Shown here in pieces: positions 25,454 through 64,000 of a DNA stretch of 64,000 nt. The translations under genes were made by a program, and so were the position numbers. Source of the DNA: Amoebidium appalachense (taxonomy: Eukaryota; Ichthyosporea); assembly GCA_963693365.1 (NCBI GenBank), contig CAVNZM010000016.1:2170001-2234000 (forward strand), written 5' to 3'. How positions within the stretch are numbered: position 1 is the first letter of the stretch; each line of letters opens with the position of its first letter. The notes beneath the pieces were generated by a model. That model did no database searches. It was not told the origin of the DNA and saw only the letters and a list, made by a program, of their open reading frames with translations.

Positions 25454-28320
25454 TGTGTGTGTGTGCGCGTGCGCTATAATTTTGTAGTGATGTGTTTCTC
25501 AAGCCAATCAATACATCTAATAAACAGGTCGTAGTTACGCGTGTTTAGTATAAAATCAAGGATGTTGTAATTTACAGGTAGGCTATCTTTCTGGGTGTCT
25601 GTTGTGAATGTGACGTGTGTGTGTTGCGGTATTATGTGGTCTATCAAACTACATTTGGCGATACATGACCGGTTAAACTGGTGTGTGTGTGTGTTGTTTG
25701 GGCATGCAAATGATGCCACCTTATACTTATTAGATCTCCACTGTATAGCACGTGTACAGTAAAAGCGTGGTAATTGATCAATAATACCATCAGCTAGAGA
25801 AAGACCAGTTCTACAGGAAGGTAATATGTATTTAGGTGTTATACACTTGCGAGTGCCATATTTGGCAATATGGTTGAGGCGGTCAGTATATATAAAACGA
25901 GACATAAGGCTTAGTTTTTCAAGGTGTATGCTTTCATCGGGTCTAGTGTCGTGTGGTATCTTTTTCCATTTGTTATATTGCGTGATTATCTTGTGATTGT
26001 GTACATGTTTAATAAGTAAGTGGCAGTCCAAAGTCACACACACACTATTGCGGGGTTTATTTGTATTTGTGCCCAGGGGAGAAGGGGAGAGAGAGGGGAG
26101 GAAAGAGGGGAGAGGTGAGGAGGGGACAGGTCGGATAGAGAAGAGAGGGTGGGAGGGCAAATACTTCTTTAAGCGGCTTATGTGCTTATTGAATTTCAGC
26201 GCGAGATAGGATACTCTAGCAGCTATTGGGACCAGACCATATATCGAGAGCGTTACAGGCCCAGGTTTACAACAGTTGTTAGATAGAAAGGAGGCAACTT
26301 CTGCTTCAAGGAAATTTGCCAAGGGTTTAAGCGCTCTAGTTCTCTCTTTCTTGATCCAAGCGGCGAGAAGGGGTAAACCATATTCACATGCCGGGAAGAC
26401 AAAAGTGCGAATAAATGTAAGTCTAATAGAAGGATGGAGGGGTGTGTCTTTAAAAATATTAGCCGAGAAGAAAGCTAACCGCTTACGAGCCAACTCTACC
26501 CTCTTTTCGACCATATGGGGAAACATAACACCAACAGAATCAACCGGAACACCAAGATATTTGTATTCTGGAACTATAGGTACAGGTTTAGATGATAATG
26601 TAAATGTGTGTAAATTGTTAGCTATATCAGGTACAAGAACACCACATTTGTCTATGTTAAGGATCATAAGGTTTGCCTTGCACCACTCTGACACTACATC
26701 GAACAATCTTTGCAGGCGTCTAGGGGTACGGGCAAGGAGGGACAGATCATCAGCATAGAGAAGTGCAGGCGGAAAGTTATTAATAGGGTCATCGTTTTCG
26801 GCGTAAATCTTGACAGCCAAATCATCTATAAATAGGTTAAACAAAAAGGGGCTAAGCAATGAACCCTGCAAGAGACCTCTAGTACGAGCAAAACCATATG
26901 AAAGATGCCCATTAACCACAGCTCTACCATAGGTTTGAGACAAGAGTGCTTCTAACAGAACACCAATGCAGTGTGGTACACCCCGTGCAGCAAGCTTTTC
27001 CCATAGGAGACCAGGGGAGACAGAATCGTAAGCAGTTTTCCAATCAATAAAGCCAACATATTGTGCACCAACTTGCATAGAATCGTGCAGTGCCATTATT
27101 TGAACATAACATGAATTGTTTTTACGAAAAGCGGATTGGCATGGGTGTATGTGAAGAATAGATTGAAACCTAGGGTGATGTGCAAATAACCTAAGTAAGC
27201 AAGCTTCAAAGAATCTACGAACAACCTGGGTTAGTGTAATGGGGCGAAAGGATGATATGGGGCCCTCAGAGTCCTTCTTAACTATGGGGATCACTAAGGT
27301 ATCTAACCAAGATGACGGGACATGTCCACATTTAACACACCAAGAAAAGAGAGAGCTTAACATGATAGTAAGATCAGGTTTAATAGCACGATCACTTTCC
27401 TTTTGTGGGTAGGAGGGAACAAGGATTTTAAGAAACCCAGCAGGGAGTCCATCAGGTCCACAAGACTTACTAGAGCTATAACTAGATATCACAGACCATA
27501 TGGCATCGGGACTGAAAAAGGGGAGGATCGATTCTATGGGGATAGATGGGTCTACAGGCCACACAATAGGTTTCTGAGCGGGGGTCCTATCTTTAAACAG
27601 TTCCGAGAAATACTTATCAGAGTCTATGAGGGGGTCTCCAGTGGTATCACCAATAATACGAGCAGGGGGGCCAAATCGATTCATACTAGCAAGCCGGCGC
27701 AAGCTTTCCTTTTGAGACAGGGGTTCACCTAGTCTAGCGGGAGTGGTGTTTGGTAACAAGAGAGCATCGGGGTATTCCTTCCTACCACCGCCAGCATAAT
27801 CACCGAGATCTATCAAATCATCAACAATAAAGTTAGTGCATGTATCTAGTACGAGATGTGAATCTGGCCTGGCTTGTGCAGATTCTAATAGGCGCATATA
27901 TATAGGGTGTTTCGTAGCATAGCATACACATACATCAACTCTACCCCACTGTGACTTAAGCTGGGATAGACGGAGGCGAAAGGTGGGAGGGGGGAGGGGG
28001 GAGCAGATCAAGGGAGATCTTAGGTAGGAAAAGGATAGGAGAGTGGTCAGATGACCTAGAGAGGTTAGGAGGGAGAGAGAGTTTTGACATGGTTGATGGC
28101 CAAAAGGCCACTCCCCAGTCGGTGTTGTGGGCATGGGATATTTGAGGGAACCGCAAAGTGTGACTTTGGACATACCTTGCTAAAGGGATAGCACGCTCCG
28201 GGGGCTTAGATGGGTACCCGACACTCACTTGCAGTGTGTCTGTGTGGTGGAGTCGCGTGTTAAAATCACCTAAAATAACAGTGGACATTGGTAACTGTGA
28301 CAACTCGTGAGTCAATTCGA
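25343..28320 (-). mobile_element. 5'-truncated non-LTR retrotransposon (LINE) with poly(A) tail
   Basis: On the minus strand the element begins inside an apurinic-type endonuclease (VILGDFN...SDHSPILFLP), continues through a long reverse transcriptase frame, has a short 3' region with a CA microsatellite, and ends in about 32 A (25343-25374 on the plus strand as T). Truncated 5' end plus A tail is the hallmark of target-primed insertion. The intact reverse transcriptase frame suggests a fairly recent insertion. It lies about 550 bp upstream of the DHX40 start codon, in opposite orientation. Confidence 0.92.
25474..28173 (-). pseudogene. LINE ORF2: reverse transcriptase, frameshifted from its endonuclease
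   Basis: The frame runs about 870 codons to TAG at 25474. Reverse transcriptase motifs in order: SCGPDGLPAGFLK, FRPITLTQVVRRFFEACL, QSAFRKNNS, GFIDWKTAYDSV, GLLQGSLLSPFLFNLFIDDL, then LLYADDLSLLA with the catalytic YADD at 26746-26757, followed by the thumb. The upstream endonuclease piece (28315-27956) is in another frame. The switch lies within C-runs near 27975-28010 (gene sense), so one indel there separates them. It could be a real inactivating indel or a homopolymer sequencing error. The endonuclease N-terminus is missing, so the copy cannot be autonomous. Confidence 0.92.
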
Positions 28321-28339
28321 AACTCGTGAGTCAATTCGA
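28302..28339. repeat. 19-bp tandem duplication at the LINE 5' junction
   Basis: Two perfect adjacent copies of aactcgtgagtcaattcga mark the point where endonuclease similarity stops. It may be a by-product of 5' junction resolution during insertion. A matching copy at the poly(A) end was not found. Confidence 0.7.
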
Positions 28340-28871
28340 ACTAGGGAGCTGACTCAGTGTTTGCGCAATCCCGAAACGCAATGCCAAAACATTTCTCGAG
28401 GACCACGACTTCATGAATTCCTCAACTTGCACCTGACTATAGTCACGTCAGGCTTATTTTGAGGGCTCATCTGAGATCGTTCTGAAGTTTTTTTTTTTTT
28501 AAAGATCCAATAGATCATATTCTGAAGTAGGATGTAAAGACCATATGTAACAACGACAGCCACATAGGTCTATGCCTGCACACAAGTCTTGCAAGAGGCA
28601 TTCGCACGAATGACACCCAGAGAGCATGGGGTCTAAACATCAGCGCTTTTACAGATTAGTCAGCAAGCTGATGGCAGATAGAAGGTTTATTGTTCCTGTA
28701 ATGCATTAGTGTTCATGTATGCGAGCTTTCGAAAACAGCATCTCTATCACACTTAATCGGTATTTTTTCTAGCAAGAGTCGGTGCGAATTTGCGGTTGGA
28801 AACAGTGGTGTGAACTGTTTTATGGTGCACAAAAGTACAACTCTGCCTGCCATCCGCTCAAATAAAGCAAC
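28340..28871 (+). promoter_or_regulatory. putative DHX40 promoter and 5' leader
   Basis: Unique sequence between the LINE and the DHX40 ATG, without TATA box or coding frame. It contains a run of 12 T at 28489-28500. The transcription start cannot be placed. Confidence 0.35.
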
Positions 28872-48176
<19,305 letters not shown>

Positions 48177-48820
48177 ATGTGCAATTGCTCGCAAAAATAC
48201 CGGAAATCTCGGTTAAAAAATTACGGGAATTTCATTGAGAGGCGTTCGAATGTTTCATCCCTATGCATGAGTATGAAAACACTGGTGTGAATGTAGGTGT
48301 CTGGGTATGATTGAAGATATATTATAAAAGTAAAGTAATGGTAAGCTAGTGCGCGCACACAGACACACATGCAGACACGCTTGCAAGCACACACAAGTGC
48401 GCACAGCAAGACAGACGCGCATACACGCACATACATGCATACACACACTCGCGCGCACACACACACCATCACCCACACGTGTGTGTGTGTTTGTGTGTGT
48501 CCTTGGTATGTCCTAAAGGAATGGGTAAACACATGTCAAGGGCTTTTGAATGAGCTTGTGAATGTTTTGTATAACTGTGTGTATACTACGCGTATATGTG
48601 TGGGTATGTGCTATTAAGGCATGTATGTAAATTGAATGTGTTTTTACTCAACAGCATGAATTTCCTTGCCCAAAATGTGGTAAATATGTATTGTAACAGT
48701 TACAAGGGCTTTCCATTTCCAATAAAAAACTAACTAGTATTCACCCCCCCCCCCCCCCCCCCCCTTCAAAAAAAAAAGAAAAAGAAAAAGAAAAGAAAAC
48801 ACTCACACACACACGTGTAC

Positions 48821-48876
<56 letters not shown>

Positions 48877-49454
48877 CCCACCCACCCTCTCCCCACCCCC
48901 CATCACCACCACCATCAAGACCACCACCACTCGCACAGACACAAGCAAAAATATTGAAATAATTAAACCGAACACTGTTTAATAGCATGATATGCACCCT
49001 GTCTCCCCGCCTTAGTTATGGTATACGTATGCCAAAGCATAATACTAATATGAGAGTAGTTGCAGCTCTGTTTTGACACTGTCAAGATGAGATAGTTAGT
49101 TTTTTCTTTCTTTCTTTCAGTTACTTTCTTTCTTTTTTTTTTTTTTTTTGGGATAGTCGTGGTGATATTTTCCTCGATCAAAATCCATGCACAAATCACA
49201 GAAGAAACAACCGAGGATTCTCGTGAGCCACTGCGCCAAAAATAGAATAGAATGATTTGTTCAGGAAAAGCGCGCCAACGTCAGGCCCGGCAACGTGCGC
49301 AAAACAAAACAACTAAAAACGGAACGTCGGGAAAAAAAAAGTATCACAATAGGCGCGTTGTTTCTGTATCCGTCTTTTTCCCATCACTTTGCAAAAACAC
49401 AAACCCCTGTTCACATTTCCAGCACAAGCCAAAACACAACACAACATCAGCACC
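48177..49454. other. DHX40 3' flank and hydrolase 5' flank
   Basis: Contains a CA-rich region (48354-48480), a C-run joined to an A-rich run, another CA run (48813-48872) and unique sequence before the hydrolase ATG. No gene seen. Confidence 0.45.
48721..48726 (+). terminator. candidate poly(A) signal for DHX40
   Basis: AATAAA lies about 545 bp after the DHX40 stop codon. It is the first canonical hexamer I see on the plus strand in this flank. Use is not shown. Confidence 0.35.
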
Positions 49455-50192
49455 ATGACGACACGCAACAGCGATGAATGCTGCGATGTTATGGCGGCAA
49501 AGAGCACCCCTACTGGTGGCGACGGTGATGTCATCACCCTTCCCTCGGGCCTGAAGCTCTATGTGAGCGGCGCCCCCTCCGCGAATGGCGTGTTGGTCAT
49601 CTACGACATTTTCGGGTTCGACATGGACGGAACACGCCGTGTGTGTGATGAGCTTGCGCAAGCTGGATTCACAGTTTGTATGGCCGATGTTTTCCACCAC
49701 CAGCCGTGGGACGCAAATGATTTCCCGCCCAAGGATGGCCAGCATTTCATGACGTGGATTCGCAGCTGGACGTTCGATCGCATTAAGGATGACCTTCAAT
49801 ACGCCGTGGAATACCTCAAGAACAAAGGATGTGAAAACATCGGAGCGATTGGTTTCTGTTGGGGTGGGAGGATGGCTCTCTATGCAACTACTAGCTCCGA
49901 GCTGGGTTTGAAGGGGTCGGTAGTTTGCCACCCGGCTGAGGTCCCTGTCGAAGTGGCGAACGATTCGAAATGTCCCATTTTGGTTCTTCCTGCACAGGAG
50001 GACAAAACTCACCAAGAACACTGCGACATCATCAACAAGAAGGGGTTTGCGGTTGAGAGCAGATCGCATCAGTTCAAAGATAAGCCGCATGGGTTCATTC
50101 CCCGCGGTGATAGGAGCGACCCCGACACTGTTAAGGCGCAGAATGAGGCGGTGGGGATGGCGATTGACTTCCTTAAGCGGGTCTGTGCTTAG
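49455..50192 (+). CDS. dienelactone hydrolase family protein
   Basis: Single uninterrupted frame of 245 aa, ending in TAG. The ATG at 49455 is in a caccATG context; an earlier in-frame non-ATG extension is not needed. This is an alpha/beta hydrolase of the dienelactone hydrolase family. The nucleophile motif is GFCWGGR with Cys135, the acid is Asp183 in LPAQEDKTH, and the base is His212 in KPHGFIPRG, the complete Cys-Asp-His triad. Members hydrolyse dienelactones or related small esters and lactones; eukaryotic relatives have varied, often unknown substrates. No signal peptide is seen, so it is likely cytosolic. It has no introns, unlike its 10- to 24-exon neighbours, which may point to retrocopying or gene transfer. 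Confidence 0.95.
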   Translation: MTTRNSDECCDVMAAKSTPTGGDGDVITLPSGLKLYVSGAPSANGVLVIYDIFGFDMDGTRRVCDELAQAGFTVCMADVFHHQPWDANDFPPKDGQHFMTWIRSWTFDRIKDDLQYAVEYLKNKGCENIGAIGFCWGGRMALYATTSSELGLKGSVVCHPAEVPVEVANDSKCPILVLPAQEDKTHQEHCDIINKKGFAVESRSHQFKDKPHGFIPRGDRSDPDTVKAQNEAVGMAIDFLKRVCA

Positions 50193-51253
50193 AGATGTCA
50201 GGTGGGTGGGGGAGGTGAGGATGGGTTGGAAGGTCGCCCCTCTTAGGGTTAGTGTTTGATGGGATGAGTTTGTTTGCATAATTTTGGATGGCTATATATG
50301 GCTATGGTAAACGGGGTTGTATCTAGAAACGAGCAGCAATATTGCACGTGATGTGTTTTTTCACCTAAAACGTGAGAAAGTGGGTTCGTGTATACAAGAA
50401 ACGGAAGGAGCCTGCCCGTCACATCTAACATCTTAAAAGCGGCTCCTGAGGAGCAATTGTAGCTTTGTGAACAACTAAACACTGCTAATCGTAATGGTGT
50501 GTTACGTTCCACCGACTTCGTCTTTTGTCCCCCCGTCCTCCCCTCCCCTCCCCACCCGCCCGCCTGACCCTTCCCCCCCTCCCCCTCCACATTCTCCTTC
50601 CGTTTGCCCACTCTGTATGTGACGGTGTAGTGGGGGGGGGGGGGGGGGGGGGGGGGGGAAGGAAAGGGGGCAGCAGAGGTCTCTCTTAATCATTCCATCC
50701 CTTTCTTCCTCTCTCCCTTCCCCCATCCCACCCTCCCTCCTCCTCCCCCCCCCCCCCCTCCCCCCCCAAACCCCACCCCCCAACCATCCACCTCCCACCC
50801 CCTCTGGCTCTTGCTCTCTCTTTACTGTGTGTGTATGTGCCACTTGTCCTCAGCCCCTCAACCACTGCCCTTTTGGTGTCCAGAGGCCGTGCTCCAACCC
50901 TTGCCCTCCCCCCACCCCTCCCCCCCCCCCCCCCCCCGCTCTCCCCTCCCCTTCCCCCAAACACACAGAGCACACAGATCTGAGAGAAATGAGGGGGTGG
51001 GGAGAACGAGCGAGAAAGAAACCCCTTATTATTACGGCCCCTCCCTGAATTTCTCACTCCACCTCTACATCTGCTCGCTCATACTAATGCATTTGTACCG
51101 TTTTTTAGCCCTATAAGCGGCTCCCACGTCTCAGACCTTTTGTACCGCCTCCCGCCGGGCCCTTGCCCTCAATATATGAACTCAGACTATTTCAGATCGA
51201 CAAAGTCCCTATTGCTCGACCTGCGCTGTGCCTCCCCCCCCTCCCCCTCTCCC

Positions 51254-51375
51254 CCCGGTGGGAGGATGGCCAGGCTCTGCTTACTATAATTACGTGTGCA
51301 CTCTGCAATGTATTGTCTGTTTAAGGGTATATATCGTGCTTTACAAAACGTATTTAACACACTGATTGTATTCCT
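51254..51375 (-). repeat. dispersed G-flanked repeat, diverged copy
   Basis: Minus-strand copy sharing ttttgtaaagcacgatatat, agacaatacattgcagagtg and agtaagcagagcctg. A G-tract on its strand precedes it (C-run at 51379-51407 on the plus strand). Confidence 0.65.
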
Positions 51376-51376
51376 C

Positions 51377-51421
<45 letters not shown>

Positions 51422-51602
51422 ACACACACAATGTGTCACACACACATCTCAAACCCCACGTGCACAACCCCGGGTCCTGTTTGGGTGCACACACGTGCAC
51501 GCCATGGGCCACACAAAACACAAAACGTTAACCTATGCTGTTTTGATCGATTTAAAGATCATATGCTTGTTGTGCAGCTGTGGTGGTGGTGGTGGTGGTG
51601 GT

Positions 51603-51642
<40 letters not shown>

Positions 51643-51917
51643 GTACATGCACCCAGAAACTTAAAGCGCTAAGAGTGCTGGTATGAGACTGAGGATAGGA
51701 AAACAACAGACATAGCAGTATGAGTTGCCTAACAGCTACCGGACATACATATGGGTCAGAGTGGTGTGTGTTTGTATGTGCCAGGCTGTGTACACATGTG
51801 TGTTTGTGCACGTGAGTGTGTGCATGTGTGTGTGTAGCGCGCCCGTGACGTGTGTGTGTGTGGGTGGAGGAGGGGAGGAGGTTGGGGGGGGGGGGGGGGG
51901 GGGGGGGGGAGGGGGGT

Positions 51918-52032
51918 AGATTATGCCGCCAATGACAAGGGACACATTCATGACAAATGTACACGTGACAACACGACAACACAATACAAATTTGCGAAGC
52001 ACACACAGAGAATATCATATCATAAGCAGAGC
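51918..52032 (+). repeat. dispersed G-flanked repeat, copy
   Basis: Directly follows the G-rich tract at 51883-51916. Shares gacacattcatgac, acaacacaatacaaatttgc, aagcacacacagag and cataagcagagccc. Confidence 0.75.
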
Positions 52033-52038
52033 CCCCCC

Positions 52039-52070
<32 letters not shown>

Positions 52071-52575
52071 CGCGGGATATTCAAACAGGCAGGGAGGGGG
52101 GAGGGGGGGGAGGGGGGGGGGATAAAATGAACGTGTACTCTGGCATACGGAACACTTGGGGTTCAATATACGTTGTCGTTAGAATTGCGATCGATTGCGG
52201 TTCATTTATTCGCAGCCCGGATTATTTAGGAGTTACGGCTCATTACTACTACGTGCTAAAACGACACACGCAACGCTTTCTCAGACGAAATTCGATAAAT
52301 TAGTTACAAAGAGCCCCCCGACTGAAATTTACAACCAGCGAAAGAAAAATTGTCAATACAATTTCTGGTGCGATTATGATAGTGCAAGCGGGTACGTGTG
52401 TGCATGCACGTATACATGTGTGTGTGCGTGTACGCATGTGTGCATGTGTCTGTCTATGCACTAAATTCAAACACACCCACAACCAATCACTTTAACTCCA
52501 TCACTCCCTGCTATTCATAGACCAACATTAGCCCCACCACTCTACGTATATGCTACTATCGAGGACTGAGTTGCT

Positions 52576-63626
<11,051 letters not shown>

Positions 63627-64000
63627 CTGGAGGGTGTAAAAAAAAGAAACTTCAATAATAATGAACTCAAAAATCCTTGGAAAATTACCAGCAGGAACCC
63701 CATCGAGATTAAATTGCTTCTTGAATCTTGGGGGGAACGCTCAAAGTTTCCCTCATACAGCTAGGCTGGGAAAAAATGGGAGGGAGGATAGTGGGTTTTG
63801 GGTGTCGAGGGGCGACACACGGAGGGGGGGGGGGGGGAGGGGGGGGGGGGGACAATGTTAAGTGCTGAATATTTGTGTGTGTGAGTGGGGGGGGGGGGGG
63901 GGGGGGGGGGGGGACATATTAAAACCCCGACAACAGCAAAGGCTCATAGACAAACCACAAAAGAACTAAATGTGCATTTAAGAGAGACATGGAAAGAGCC
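63627..64000. other. septin upstream intron, possible N-terminal coding piece
   Basis: On the minus strand, 63690-63735 can read RFKKQFNLDGVPAG and would join the G1 loop in phase with a gtaatt donor. The strand before G1 is normally more hydrophobic in septins, and there is a stop close upstream, so support is weak. The rest is two G-rich tracts and unique sequence. Confidence 0.3.

Larger units (their letters stand above)
50193..52575. other. intergenic, repeats only
   Basis: Between the convergent hydrolase and septin genes. Holds G-runs (50632, 51602, 51889), C-rich stretches and two dispersed-repeat copies. An AATAAA on the minus strand (52205-52210) could serve the septin transcript. 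No gene is supported. Confidence 0.5.

Noticed and set aside
25474-28173. Host gene annotation for the 899-codon frame
   Set aside because: Clear reverse transcriptase motifs, A tail and endonuclease remnant show a retrotransposon.

Overview
The window is nuclear DNA of an intron-rich eukaryote, most likely a free-living protist. Three genes are broken into 10 to 24 short exons by GT-AG introns of about 170 bp to 1.6 kb. The introns are filled with (CA)n/(TG)n, (GA)n, poly-C and poly-G. Genes ending in TGA, TAA and TAG all occur, with no in-frame reassignment, so the standard genetic code is used. I cannot fix the species from sequence alone. All exon models below come from joining open frames at GT-AG boundaries so that phase and protein family alignment are both kept.

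Layout. 0-11.9 kb is repeat-rich and gene-poor. It holds a possible first exon near the left edge on the minus strand behind four CCAAT boxes, a decayed reverse transcriptase, a foldback element, pieces of a TA-flanked MITE family, an isolated EGF-like exon, a TATA-driven short ORF cut by poly-G, and a GC-rich hairpin. At 11.9-20.6 kb (minus) lies a complete 10-exon gene for a membrane-anchored FAD enzyme of the geranylgeranyl reductase family (472 aa). 20.6-25.3 kb is non-genic, with a Ser/Pro/Thr-rich ORF at 22.8 kb and a 1.5-kb TG/CA block. At 25.3-28.3 kb (minus) is a 5'-truncated non-LTR retrotransposon with poly(A) tail. At 28.9-48.2 kb (plus) is a complete 24-exon gene for a DHX40-type DEAH-box RNA helicase (774 aa). 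At 49.5-50.2 kb (plus) is an intronless dienelactone hydrolase (245 aa). At 52.6-63.6 kb (minus) is a septin (10 exons found, N-terminus missing).

The genes do not form one pathway: RNA remodelling, isoprenoid/FAD redox chemistry, a small hydrolase and the cytoskeleton.

The most unusual feature is how the introns are built. In all three multi-exon genes, exon edges with their splice sites have been copied, often in tandem, into the neighbouring intron, leaving decoy donors, acceptors and partial exons. A second pattern is a dispersed element of about 115-305 bp that almost always sits directly beside poly-G runs, in at least a dozen copies. I see no CRISPR array, tRNA or rRNA gene.
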